This document shows, piece after piece, positions 17,317 to 25,677 of a DNA stretch of 64,000 bases. Each line of letters opens with the position of its first letter. Position 1 is the stretch's first letter. Origin of the DNA: an uncultured Christensenella sp. (GTDB lineage Bacteria; Bacillota; Clostridia; Christensenellales; Borkfalkiaceae); assembly GCA_910583545.1 (NCBI GenBank), contig CAJTXM010000003.1:79306-143305 (forward strand), written 5' to 3'. The notes beneath the pieces were generated by a model. The model was not told where the DNA came from. It made no database searches and saw only the letters and a list, made by a program, of their open reading frames with translations. The position numbers and the translations under genes were made by a program.

Positions 17317-17571
17317 ATGGAAGAAAATAAAACCGCAGCTCCCAAAAAGAGCTATAAGAGAATGCCCCGCAGAAGAGTTTGCGCATTCTGTCAGGAAAAG
17401 GTAACCGAAATCGACTACAAGGATATCAGCCGTTTGAAAAAATTCGTAGCCGAGAGCGGAAAGATTATGCCCCGCAGAATGACGGGAACTTGCGCAAAAC
17501 ATCAGCGCGAGCTTTCCACCGCAATCAAACGCGCAAGGGTTTCGGCTTTGCTTCCCTTCAAAGCAGAGTAA
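17317..17571 (+). CDS. rpsR: 30S ribosomal protein S18, zinc-binding form
   Basis: The 84-residue protein carries the S18 core (DISRLKKFVAESGKIMPRR, then TCAKHQRELSTAIKRAR). Cysteines 22 and 25 (CAFC) with the CAKH pair make this the zinc-ribbon (C+) form. It partners with S6. It follows ssb by 93 bp and ends the operon at a strong terminator. Confidence 0.97.
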   Translation: MEENKTAAPKKSYKRMPRRRVCAFCQEKVTEIDYKDISRLKKFVAESGKIMPRRMTGTCAKHQRELSTAIKRARVSALLPFKAE

Positions 17572-17589
17572 ATATTAAGCTTTAAAAGG

Positions 17590-17621
17590 CGTTGTAATTG
17601 AAAAATTACAACGTTTTTTTT
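17590..17621 (+). terminator. Terminator of the rpsF-ssb-rpsR operon
   Basis: Perfect 10-bp stem CGTTGTAATT/AATTACAACG with a GAAA loop, then eight T. Confidence 0.92.
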
Positions 17622-17782
17622 AATACTTAAAATAATTGATATAAAGATAAATTAAGTTTTTTAGCTATCGAGTACAATGACTCGATAAACACGTTTTTGC
17701 CTTGTATAATTCTGTAATAAGTGGAAGTATGTATATTGCGTTTTTTGCTGCCGTCCTATTCTTAACCTGAAAAAAATATTTA

Positions 17783-17811
17783 TTGCAATCGGGAAAAGCT
17801 TGTGATATAAT
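17783..17811 (+). promoter_or_regulatory. Promoter of the membrane Rossmann/RyR-like gene
   Basis: TTGCAA (17783-17788), 17-bp spacer, TATAAT (17806-17811), 23 bases before the ATG. Confidence 0.7.
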
Positions 17812-17834
17812 AAACTCAACGGCGGTGAATTGAT

Positions 17835-19970
17835 ATGTTTACGTTTTTATGCGTTGTATACCTTATTTGCGAAATAATAATGGTTATCTATCTTTTAAAC
17901 AAAATAAGAAAGTGTAAGCAGATATCCTTGAAAGATACGGCTATCTATCCGTTTCTGATGCTTGTCGGCTTGTTCGTTATGTGCACTGCGCATACGAAAT
18001 ATTTCGAATATGCAAACTGGTTAGAAAACGTGACGTACGCATTCTCGCAGATTTTCGATATAGTAAAACTTTCGATAGACACGTCGCTTGCATCGATTCT
18101 GTATGAAAAAGACGCGTTTATGCTTACCGTCTATTTTATGCTTTACGCGGTTTCGGCGCTTGCGCTGTTCAGCCTGTCGCTGTCGCTCGTCAAGACTATC
18201 GTCAAAAACGCCGTAAGGATAAAATTTTTCAAAAAAGAAATAAACTATATTTTCGGTCTGAACGGGGACGCGGAAATTTATATCCGCAACCTTACCAAAC
18301 AGCAACGTAAATTCACCTGCGTCGTTTTAAAGCAGAGCGAGTTGAAAAATTACAGCAAGGAGAAGCTGTTTCTGGACGAAAACGGAATAAAATATTTCGT
18401 ACTGCCCTACGACGGCGATAAAAGTTTCAATAAAACGCTGTCAAGGCTTACGCGCTCGAAAAATAAAAAATACTGCATAATCACTTTTTTCGACGCCGAC
18501 TGCGAAATTTACGATTTCGTCACCCGTGCGCAGAACTTTTTGCGCGTGAACGGACTTTACGGCAAGAACGTGCAGTTCATCATATCGGCTTCGGGCGATA
18601 AAACGCAGTTCGTCAGGGAACTTATCAAGGGCAATCCCGACGGAATAACCGTTGAAAACGCCAGGGGTAAAACTGTGAAATTGCAGGACGAGAGCAGGGG
18701 CAATATCGTCGTTTTCGACAAGTACGAGATAAAGGCTTTCGATTTCATTTTAAATCACAATTTAGCGAAATATTTCCCCGAATCTTTGCTCAACGGCAAC
18801 TGCACCGTTACGGACTGCGATATAAATTTATACGTTTTAGGTTTGGGCAAAGTCAATCAGGCAATCTTAAAGGATATCCTTGTGGAAACGCAGTTCGTCA
18901 CCGTCAGGGACAAAAAACTTACGCCGCTGAGGCTGAACGTATTCGTCTACGACAAGGGTAAAAAACTCGAAAGTCTGCCCCTTTCGTACGGGCTTCTGAA
19001 ATACACACCCGAAGATTATAAAAAAGAGAATTACTTCGAACTGCCCGAAAGCTATTCCGCCCACGTCAATTACCGCTACGGCACGAATACGGGCGAAGAA
19101 AAGTTCATAAACCGTATTTACGACGAAATAAAAGAGCGCGGAAAAGTCAAACCGCAGGTCAACTATTTTCTGGTTTCGCTTGACAGCGACTGCGAAAATT
19201 CGCTGGTTGCAAAACGGCTGAAAGACAGCCTTTGCGTGCTCGGCGAAAACTGTTTCAGCACTTTCTTTATAAGGTGCCGTCACGGCTTGCATTTGCCCGA
19301 AGGAAACGGCGGATTTATCTATTTCGGAAGCGAAAGCAGTATTCTCACTTATGAAAACGTGGTTGCCGACGCCGTGTTCAGAGGCGCGAAAACAGAGAGC
19401 TGTATATATCAGGGCAGTCCCGTTACCGAAGAGAATATTACCAAGGAGTGGTGCACGCTGTCGCAGATAAAACAGCAGTCGAATCTGTATTCGGTTGCAA
19501 GCCTTCCGTTCAAGTTTTCACTGTTAAGGTTTAAAGAGGGCGCAAGCGAAGAAGAATTTTTTGCGCGCTACGATCCCGAAAACGACAGAAACAACTACGT
19601 TTATTCCGATAAACTTGCGTCCGCAGGCGGAAAGTTTTCGGCGCGCGACGTTCTGGCTTTTTCCGAGCACGAGCGTTGGAACGCGTTTGAACTTAGCGTC
19701 GGCGCAATGCCGATGAAGATAAAAAATTCGCTTAAAAAGGACGGCGAGGGCAAAGCGGTATTTTCCAACAAGTCGGAAAACGAAATTTATCACCTCTGCA
19801 TTACCACGGCGCACGGACTTAACGAATACTACGATTACGTTACGAAAATCAACAAAGATTACGGTTTAAACGAAACCGCGGACGTAATAAAATACGACTA
19901 CGATCTGATGGACAACGTTTTAAAATATATGCGCAGTCTTAAAAACACGCGGACGGACAGTAAAAAATAA
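17835..19970 (+). CDS. Membrane protein with two Rossmann-like (RCK/TrkA-N type) domains and a RyR-like C-terminus
   Basis: The 711-residue protein has hydrophobic segments at about 1-20, 35-52, 90-130, then a long cytoplasmic part. Two glycine-rich nucleotide-binding turns are visible: IFGLNGDAEIYIRNL near residue 138 and LYVLGLGKVNQAIL with G336-L-G338. Near residue 610 the text FSEHERWNAFELSVGAMPM matches the core of bacterial RyR (ryanodine-receptor-repeat) domains, in which an HxRWN-like motif follows an acidic helix. Proteins combining TrkA-N and RyR domains have been predicted to sense nucleotides. Here the ligand and any channel function are unknown. It has its own promoter, and the next gene starts 71 bp on. 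Confidence 0.55.
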   Translation: MFTFLCVVYLICEIIMVIYLLNKIRKCKQISLKDTAIYPFLMLVGLFVMCTAHTKYFEYANWLENVTYAFSQIFDIVKLSIDTSLASILYEKDAFMLTVYFMLYAVSALALFSLSLSLVKTIVKNAVRIKFFKKEINYIFGLNGDAEIYIRNLTKQQRKFTCVVLKQSELKNYSKEKLFLDENGIKYFVLPYDGDKSFNKTLSRLTRSKNKKYCIITFFDADCEIYDFVTRAQNFLRVNGLYGKNVQFIISASGDKTQFVRELIKGNPDGITVENARGKTVKLQDESRGNIVVFDKYEIKAFDFILNHNLAKYFPESLLNGNCTVTDCDINLYVLGLGKVNQAILKDILVETQFVTVRDKKLTPLRLNVFVYDKGKKLESLPLSYGLLKYTPEDYKKENYFELPESYSAHVNYRYGTNTGEEKFINRIYDEIKERGKVKPQVNYFLVSLDSDCENSLVAKRLKDSLCVLGENCFSTFFIRCRHGLHLPEGNGGFIYFGSESSILTYENVVADAVFRGAKTESCIYQGSPVTEENITKEWCTLSQIKQQSNLYSVASLPFKFSLLRFKEGASEEEFFARYDPENDRNNYVYSDKLASAGGKFSARDVLAFSEHERWNAFELSVGAMPMKIKNSLKKDGEGKAVFSNKSENEIYHLCITTAHGLNEYYDYVTKINKDYGLNETADVIKYDYDLMDNVLKYMRSLKNTRTDSKK

Positions 19971-20040
19971 ACGGGAGAGCAAGCTTTTTTTGTCGTTTAT
20001 TATTCGGATACATAATAAATACAGGCGTAAATTCAGCAGT

Positions 20041-20718
20041 ATGAAAGATATAGAAAAAAACGTAAAAAATCTTTTGAACAGCCTGCCCGAAGCTAACCCT
20101 TTCGGCGAAAAAATAACGTTGGTCGGAGCGGTGAAAACACAGACGCCGGAGGATATCGACGCTGCGGTAAAGGCAGGGATACGCTGTATAGGCGACAACC
20201 GCGTGCAGGAATTCCGCGACAAGTACGAACTGATTTCACAGCCCTGCGAACGGCATTTTATAGGACGGTTGCAGACTAATAAAATAAAGTATTTAATCGG
20301 CAAAATCGATCTGTACCATTCGGTTGACAGATTTGACCTTGCTGATGAGCTGTCGCGCCGAAGCGAAAGAGCAGGGGTGAGCTCGAATATCCTCCTGCAG
20401 GTGAATATCGGCAGAGAGCAGAGCAAGGGCGGTTTCGATATCGATGAAATCGACGGCGTTTACGAAAAAGTAAGCAAGCTTTGCAGCCTTAAAGTAAAGG
20501 GGCTTATGGCAATGCTTCCCGAAAGCGAGGATAAAGAACTGCTGTGTTCCCTCGCGCATATGATGCGCACCGCATACGACAGGCTGAAAAGTGCGGATAA
20601 AGACATATGCACGCTGTCGATGGGTATGAGTGGCGATTATGAGCTGTGTATCGGGCAGGGCAGTAATATGATACGGCTCGGCACGGCGATTTTCGGCAAT
20701 CGCAATTACAACGTTTGA
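20041..20718 (+). CDS. PLP homeostasis protein (YggS/PROSC family)
   Basis: A 225-residue single-domain TIM-barrel protein that binds pyridoxal phosphate and buffers its level. Diagnostic text: LVGAVKTQTPEDI (PLP lysine), GDNRVQEFRDKY, HFIGRLQTNKIKYLIG, LLQVNIGREQSKGGF, GLMAMLPE, and the C-terminal LSMGMSGDYELCIGQGSNMIRLGTAIFG region (shown here shortened as LSMGMSGDYELCI and IRLGTAIFG). I start at ATG 20041; a TTG 51 bases upstream would add a basic extension foreign to the family. It ends at a terminator. Confidence 0.93.
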   Translation: MKDIEKNVKNLLNSLPEANPFGEKITLVGAVKTQTPEDIDAAVKAGIRCIGDNRVQEFRDKYELISQPCERHFIGRLQTNKIKYLIGKIDLYHSVDRFDLADELSRRSERAGVSSNILLQVNIGREQSKGGFDIDEIDGVYEKVSKLCSLKVKGLMAMLPESEDKELLCSLAHMMRTAYDRLKSADKDICTLSMGMSGDYELCIGQGSNMIRLGTAIFGNRNYNV

Positions 20719-20719
20719 T

Positions 20720-20750
20720 AAAGTCTTCCCTTTGGGGAAGGCTTTATTTA
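20720..20750 (+). terminator. Terminator after the YggS-family gene
   Basis: Stem AAAGTCTTCCC/GGGAAGGCTTT with a TTTG loop (one G-U pair), then ATTTAT. Confidence 0.75.
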
Positions 20751-20831
20751 TAAAACATAAAAAATTCGTTTATATTTAATAAAATCTTAACAAAGCCGTA
20801 GTATAATCCGATAAGTACAGGAGAAATAAAT

Positions 20832-21503
20832 ATGATAAAAATTCTCGTTGCCGAGGACGATAAGAATCTCAATTTATCGGTGTGCAGGCATCTGTCGTCG
20901 CACGGCTATTTTGTAAAGGGCTGTTCCGACGCCGTTCAGGCGCTCGGTCTGCTGGCTGCGGAAAAGTACGATCTGATAATTTCGGATATAATGATGCCGA
21001 AAACCGACGGCTTCACTCTTGCGAAAATAATCCGTAAAAACGATAAAAATATTCCCATTCTGTTTATGAGCGCGAGGGGCGATTTTTCCGCAAAAGAGAG
21101 AGGTTACAGACTGGGCATAGACGAGTATATGACAAAGCCCGTCGATTTAGACGAATTGCTTTTAAGGATAACCGCGCTTCTTCGCCGTGCGCAGATAGCC
21201 GAAAGCAAAAAGCTTTCCGTCGGCAATCTTGTGCTCGACGAGGACGCTGTCAGCGCGGAGGTGGACGGCGTTCCCGTCGTTTTGACTCTGCGCGAGTTTC
21301 AGATTATTTACAAACTTTTGTCGTACCCGAACAAGACGTTCACGCGGGGTCAGCTTTTAGACGAATTCAGCGGATACGAAAGCGAAAGCGGACTTCGTTC
21401 TGTCGACGTCCACGTCACGAATTTAAGACAGAAATTTTCCGCCTGCACGGGGTTTAAAATCGACACCGTGCGCGGTCTGGGATACAAGGCGGTGCTGTTG
21501 TGA
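20832..21503 (+). CDS. OmpR/PhoB-family response regulator
   Basis: 223 residues: receiver domain (about 1-118) with the phosphoacceptor Asp52 in IISDIMMPKTDGF, the switch residues in FMSARG and the Lys in MTKPVD, then a winged-helix DNA-binding domain (about 130-223: LTLREFQIIYKLLSYPNKTF, RSVDVHVTNLRQKF, VRGLGYKA). RBS AGGAG. The stop overlaps the GTG start of its kinase (GTGA), so the pair is translationally coupled. A TATAAT lies at 20802-20807. The signal sensed is unknown. Confidence 0.93.
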   Translation: MIKILVAEDDKNLNLSVCRHLSSHGYFVKGCSDAVQALGLLAAEKYDLIISDIMMPKTDGFTLAKIIRKNDKNIPILFMSARGDFSAKERGYRLGIDEYMTKPVDLDELLLRITALLRRAQIAESKKLSVGNLVLDEDAVSAEVDGVPVVLTLREFQIIYKLLSYPNKTFTRGQLLDEFSGYESESGLRSVDVHVTNLRQKFSACTGFKIDTVRGLGYKAVLL

Positions 21504-22561
21504 AGAGGAAAAAGGACGAACGCGTAAACGCCAAACGGTTCGGTTTTATGTTTTTTTGCATAATCTTTGCCGTGTTTATCGCAATTTCGCTCGCATTTCT
21601 GGGCATATATCTGTCCGCGCCGAAGGGCGACGCAATGCTCAGACTGTATCTCGTGGCGGCGCTTGCATCGTTCATAGGCGTAATGAGCGGAATTTCGATA
21701 GCTCTGTTGAACATAAATTACAGGCGTTCGGTTATAGAACCTCTGGAAAAGCTTTCGGAGGCGGCGAAGCAGGTAGCCGAGGGCGATTTTTCGGTCAGAC
21801 TTCCTTCGCTCAGAAAGGACGGGAAAAAGGACGCGTTCGTGTTACTGTTTGAAGATTTCAATACTATGGTTTCCGAACTCGACAGCGTGCAGATGCTGAA
21901 AAGCGACTTCGTTGCAAACGTCTCGCACGAGATAAAAACTCCGCTTTCGGTGATTGCGAATTATTCCTCTATGCTGCAAAGCGACGGTATCACCGCGGCG
22001 GAGAAAAATGAGTATTCCGCAAAAATCGCCGAAGAGACGAAACGGCTGTCCTGCCTCGTTAGCGATATTCTGCAACTGAGCAGGCTTGAAAATCAGAAGA
22101 TAGTCGTCTCGCCCGAAAGGTATAATTTAAGCGAACAGCTCTGCCGGTGCATAATAGGCTTTGAAAAGATATGGGAGGAGAGGAATATAGAGATAGTCAC
22201 TGACTTAGACAGCGGACTGTATATTAATTCCGACGAAAATCTTTTGGATATAGTATGGAACAATCTCTTATCGAACGCGCTCAAATTCGCGCCCGACGGG
22301 GGAGAGGTCAAAGTTACCGCAAAAGAGAGGGACGGATATGCGGTGATAACCGTCGCCGACAGCGGATGCGGAATGAGCGAAAACGATTTAAGGCACATTT
22401 TCGAAAAGTTTTATCAGGCGGACACCTCGCACAAAACTTCCGGCAACGGGCTGGGGCTTGCGCTGACGCTTGAAATTATCCGCCTCGTCAAAGGCAGGAT
22501 AAGGGCGGAGAGCATTATAGATAAAGGTTCGCGCTTTACAGTGACGCTCGGCATAGACTGA
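21500..22561 (+). CDS. Membrane sensor histidine kinase
   Basis: 353 residues, starting at GTG inside the regulator stop codon. Two membrane helices (about 13-37 and 50-73) are separated by a very short external loop, so the signal is likely membrane-borne. Then a HAMP linker, a HisKA domain with His143 in NVSHEIKTPLSVI, and the ATPase domain with N box NLLSNALKFAPDG, G1 DSGCGM, F box IFEKFYQAD and G2 GNGLGLALTLEI. Autophosphorylates and passes phosphate to the adjacent regulator. Ends at a strong terminator. Confidence 0.93.
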   Translation: MKRKKDERVNAKRFGFMFFCIIFAVFIAISLAFLGIYLSAPKGDAMLRLYLVAALASFIGVMSGISIALLNINYRRSVIEPLEKLSEAAKQVAEGDFSVRLPSLRKDGKKDAFVLLFEDFNTMVSELDSVQMLKSDFVANVSHEIKTPLSVIANYSSMLQSDGITAAEKNEYSAKIAEETKRLSCLVSDILQLSRLENQKIVVSPERYNLSEQLCRCIIGFEKIWEERNIEIVTDLDSGLYINSDENLLDIVWNNLLSNALKFAPDGGEVKVTAKERDGYAVITVADSGCGMSENDLRHIFEKFYQADTSHKTSGNGLGLALTLEIIRLVKGRIRAESIIDKGSRFTVTLGID

Positions 22562-22563
22562 CA

Positions 22564-22600
22564 TACCGCGCAGACTTTGAGTCTGCGCGGTATTTTTATA
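22564..22600 (+). terminator. Terminator of the two-component operon
   Basis: Perfect stem ACCGCGCAGACT/AGTCTGCGCGGT with a TTG loop, then ATTTTTAT. Confidence 0.9.
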
Positions 22601-22714
22601 TCTTCGGTTTACGGCTCGATTGTTAAGTTAATAACATAAACATAAAATTACCTTAATAATTGCTTAACAAAAAAGGCGTATTATTGCGTTACAGACGATA
22701 AAAGGAGATATTTT

Positions 22715-23932
22715 ATGACAGTAACAGTCGTATGCGACGTTTTGGGGGAAGAAAACAACGGCACTTCCGTGGCGTCGTACAACCTCATACGCTATTTGAA
22801 AAAACAGGGTCACACGGTGCGCGTTCTCTGCGCCGACCAAAGCAAGTCGGGCGAGGAAAACTTTTTCGTCGTGCCGAACCGCAGTTTCGGGAAATTTATC
22901 GATTCGATAGTAAGGCGCGTCGGTGTTTCGCTTGCAAAGCCCGATAAAGAAGTTATCGAAAGAGCATTGAACGGCTGCGACCACGTTCACGTTATGATGC
23001 CGCTGTTTCTGGGCACGGCGGCGGTGGAGATTGCGCGTGAGCGCGATATCTCTATAACCGCAGGTTTCCATATGCAGGCGGAAAATTTTACCGCGCACAT
23101 TAAATTGAGCAAAGTCGGATTTGTCAATAACTTGGTTTACAGATATATTTACAAACGCGTTTACCGCTATGCGGACGGCATACATTATCCGACGGAATTT
23201 ATAAAGGACGTATTCGAAAGCCGTATCGGCGTGAGCACTGACGGCTACGTCATTTCAAACGGAGTCAATTCCTGCGTAAAGAGACGGAAAACGGAAAAGC
23301 CCGAAGAGTTCAAAGACAAAATCGTAATTTTAAGCACGGGCAGGTATTCAGGCGAAAAATCGCAGGATACGCTGATTAAAGCCGTAAAGCGTTCAAAGCA
23401 CAGGGACGCAATTCAGCTTATTTTCGCAGGACAGGGCACAAAGGAAAAGCAGTATAAACGCCTTTCGAAATCCCTTCCCGTAAAGCCCGTATTTAAACTT
23501 TTTGAACGAAGCGAGATAAATAACGTACTGAATTACTGCGATTTATACGTTCACCCTGCCGTCGCCGAGTTGGAGGGGATAGCCTGCCTTGAAAGTATCG
23601 CGTGCGGAAAGCTGACGATAGTTTCCGATTCGGAAAAAAGCGCGACGAAAAATTTCGCAATAGACGGCAAGTGTATATTCAGGCGCAGAAGCGCAAAAGA
23701 TCTTGCGCGCGTCATCGACTACTGGATAGACCGCCCGACAGAGCGCGCCGAATACGAAGAGAAATATTTCAACAGCGCGGTTGCGTTTGACAGCGATGAG
23801 TGTATGCGGAAAATGGAAGAGATGATAAAAACGGCTAACGCGGGTCACTCTTTCAAATATTCGGCTTTCAGGGCGGAAGCCGAAGCTTACGCGGAAAACG
23901 CGCATACGGTTGCGTACTCGTTCCGCGAATAA
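22715..23932 (+). CDS. GT4-family glycosyltransferase, diacylglycerol glucosyltransferase-like
   Basis: 405 residues in a GT-B fold. The N-terminal half opens with VCDVLGEENNGTSVASYNLI and includes TAGFHMQAENFTA, similar to processive or single-addition diacylglycerol glucosyltransferases. The C-terminal half holds the donor-sugar site: ILSTGRYSGEKSQDTLIKAV, LIFAGQGTKEKQY and ELEGIACLESIACGK (E-x7-E). It likely makes a membrane glycolipid from a nucleotide sugar. The next gene, 14 bp on, is a PlsY-type acyltransferase, which supports a lipid role. RBS AAGGAG. Confidence 0.82.
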   Translation: MTVTVVCDVLGEENNGTSVASYNLIRYLKKQGHTVRVLCADQSKSGEENFFVVPNRSFGKFIDSIVRRVGVSLAKPDKEVIERALNGCDHVHVMMPLFLGTAAVEIARERDISITAGFHMQAENFTAHIKLSKVGFVNNLVYRYIYKRVYRYADGIHYPTEFIKDVFESRIGVSTDGYVISNGVNSCVKRRKTEKPEEFKDKIVILSTGRYSGEKSQDTLIKAVKRSKHRDAIQLIFAGQGTKEKQYKRLSKSLPVKPVFKLFERSEINNVLNYCDLYVHPAVAELEGIACLESIACGKLTIVSDSEKSATKNFAIDGKCIFRRRSAKDLARVIDYWIDRPTERAEYEEKYFNSAVAFDSDECMRKMEEMIKTANAGHSFKYSAFRAEAEAYAENAHTVAYSFRE

Positions 23933-23946
23933 CCGAGGATGAAATT

Positions 23947-24591
23947 ATGGAAATACTTTACTGGTTTTTGCTGATTTCGGGCGGATTTCTGCTCGGCAGT
24001 ATAATGTTCTGCGAGCTTATCCCGAAAATCGTTTTAAAAAAGGACATATATAAAATCAGCGTCGACAACAACCCCGGCGCATTCAACGCGATTAAACACT
24101 GCGGAAAAAAGATAGGCATACCGTGTCTTGTTCTGGACGTATCGAAGGGCTTTATCCCCGTGCTGTTGGCAAGCCTTTTTATGAATACGGAAAGCATAGC
24201 GTTTTCTTTCGTCATAGTCGCGCCTGCTCTCGGTCACGCAATCGGACTTTTCAACCGCTTTCACGGCGGTAAGAGCATTGCCGTGTCGTTCGGAATAACG
24301 CTCGGACTTATTCCCGTCAGCTGGATAAGCTTCGTTATTCTGGCTTCGCTGTATATTGTCTTTTCTGCGTTTATTAAAATCAACCCTGCAAGCAAGCGGA
24401 GCGTCGTAGTCTATGCGCTGTTCTTCGTAATAAACTGCACGGTGCTGGGCGCGACGGGCTGTTTCTTTACGGCAATCGGATGCGGAATGCTTTCGCTTCT
24501 GCCCATAGTCAAATTCCTCTTTTCGAAAAACGGTATGGTTGAAAACACTTTCGACTGCGAACTTTCGGACGGGTGCGAAGAAAACAAGTAA
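23947..24591 (+). CDS. PlsY-like glycerol-3-phosphate acyltransferase (divergent paralogue)
   Basis: A 214-residue membrane protein with about 6 helices. PlsY motifs are recognisable but altered: GSIMFCELI (motif 1), VDNNPGAFNAIKHCG in place of the usual GSGNxGATN, LDVSKGFIPVLLA, and GHAIGLFNRFHGGKSIAV in place of GHxFPxFxxFKGGKGVA. PlsY transfers acyl from acyl-phosphate to glycerol-3-phosphate in phospholipid synthesis. The changed motifs and the coupling to a glycosyltransferase suggest a specialised paralogue rather than the housekeeping enzyme. Confidence 0.8.
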   Translation: MEILYWFLLISGGFLLGSIMFCELIPKIVLKKDIYKISVDNNPGAFNAIKHCGKKIGIPCLVLDVSKGFIPVLLASLFMNTESIAFSFVIVAPALGHAIGLFNRFHGGKSIAVSFGITLGLIPVSWISFVILASLYIVFSAFIKINPASKRSVVVYALFFVINCTVLGATGCFFTAIGCGMLSLLPIVKFLFSKNGMVENTFDCELSDGCEENK

Positions 24592-24624
24592 AAAAAACCG
24601 AACGCTTCTGCGTTCGGTTTTTTT
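24592..24624. terminator. Bidirectional terminator
   Basis: AAAAAAACCGAACGC/GCGTTCGGTTTTTTT around a TTCT loop, between the PlsY-like gene and the convergent tautomerase. Confidence 0.92.
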
Positions 24625-24625
24625 A

Positions 24626-24967
24626 TTAAAAATTACCGCCGTTCCAGCCCCAGTCGGAAAAACCGCCGTAGGTGATATAGACGTCGCTTCCCGAAACCGA
24701 AAACCGCCCGTTCAATATTCCGCATATCTTTGCGGTCATTTTTTCCGCGTCGGAGGGTGAAACCTTTCCGAACACGCTCACCGAAACGAAAGCCCCGTTT
24801 TCAAGCTTTTTTCCTGCAAAGTACAAATCGTACCCGTCGGCAATTCCGACCATAAGATAGCTTTCGCTCTTGTGCATAATAGCTACGGCTCCGCCCAGAT
24901 CGCTTTTCAGCTGTTCTTTTTCCTCGTCTGTGATTTTCTTTGAAAGTTTAACGTCGATAAACGGCAT
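24626..24967 (-). CDS. MIF/tautomerase-superfamily protein
   Basis: 113 residues beginning MPFIDVKLS, which exposes the catalytic Pro as residue 1 after Met removal. The body matches macrophage-migration-inhibitory-factor-like phenylpyruvate tautomerases (SYLMVGIADGYDLYFAG, and the C-terminal SDWGWNGGNF typical of that group). A cytosolic homotrimer is expected. The physiological substrate in bacteria is unclear. RBS AAGGAGGG 6 nt upstream decides the start. Confidence 0.85.
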   Translation of the reverse strand: MPFIDVKLSKKITDEEKEQLKSDLGGAVAIMHKSESYLMVGIADGYDLYFAGKKLENGAFVSVSVFGKVSPSDAEKMTAKICGILNGRFSVSGSDVYITYGGFSDWGWNGGNF

Positions 24968-24990
24968 ATTCCGCCCTCCTTTTTATAATT

Positions 24991-25401
24991 TCAGTTATCG
25001 AATTTTTTCAGATAGATTATCTCGTACGGATCGTCGGGATAGTCAAATCCGCCTACGTTTTTGTATCCGAGCTTTTCATAGAGAAATTTTGCCGTCTCGT
25101 TGCAGGCAGTGGAGGTCATAACGCAGTTATAGCCGTCCTCTTTCATTTTCTTTTCAAAATGCGCGATAAGCGCCTTGCCGACGCCTCTGCCCCGAAAAGG
25201 CGGTAAAACGTACAGCATATTCATAAACGGCGTGTTGTCCCAGAAAAGGTTGTATCTCAGCCACCCCGAAAACTGCGAATTTACCTCCGCAACGAACACC
25301 GTCTTTTGCCGTATACGGTTTTCAAGCTCGCTTTTTGCGATATGCTTATCGTGCTCGGCTATTGAGTTTAAATCTCGCTCTTCGGCGAATCTTATTACCA
25401 T
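24991..25401 (-). CDS. GNAT-family N-acetyltransferase
   Basis: A 136-residue single GNAT domain: VIRFAEERDLNSI start, the acetyl-CoA loop LPPFRGRGVGKALIAHFEKK (R-G-x-G-x-G/A) and the terminal ETAKFLYEKLGYKNVGGF. It transfers acetyl to an unknown amine. I place the start at ATG 25401, not at the longer frame reaching 25491, because the extra 30 residues do not belong to the domain and a promoter ends right there. Confidence 0.85.
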   Translation of the reverse strand: MVIRFAEERDLNSIAEHDKHIAKSELENRIRQKTVFVAEVNSQFSGWLRYNLFWDNTPFMNMLYVLPPFRGRGVGKALIAHFEKKMKEDGYNCVMTSTACNETAKFLYEKLGYKNVGGFDYPDDPYEIIYLKKFDN

Positions 25402-25407
25402 ATTATA

Positions 25408-25436
25408 ATTATAACGCCTTTGCTCAGTAAAATCAA
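25408..25436 (-). promoter_or_regulatory. Promoter of the GNAT gene, apparently leaderless
   Basis: On the minus strand TTGATT (25436-25431), exactly 17 bp, TATAAT (25413-25408); the ATG follows 6 bases later at 25401. No Shine-Dalgarno is present. Confidence 0.6.
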
Positions 25437-25516
25437 CCCTGCACGGCTGTATTTTTTTACGCCCGTAAACGATTGTGTTTATTTTTTTCATTTTTTGCGA
25501 AATTGCTTCAAAACTG

Positions 25517-25555
25517 TTGACATCTTTCGAAAATATGATATAATAATTTTCGAAA
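25517..25555 (+). promoter_or_regulatory. pulA promoter with paired TTTCGAAA operator
   Basis: TTGACA (25517-25522), 16-bp spacer, TATAAT (25539-25544). Palindromic TTTCGAAA boxes lie in the spacer (25525-25532) and just after the -10 (25548-25555), 23 bp centre to centre. The malQ promoter has the same layout. This is a likely site for the LacI-family regulator encoded at 30081-31067. Confidence 0.75.
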
Positions 25556-25677
25556 CTTGATTTTCGTTTTTCGCAGACGGAAAAGTTTATTATTTGGAAA
25601 TAATAAAGGACGCAGTCTTCGACTGCGTCCGAGCAATGCTTTAATTGATAAATAAAAATGAATGGAAGGAGAAAAAA

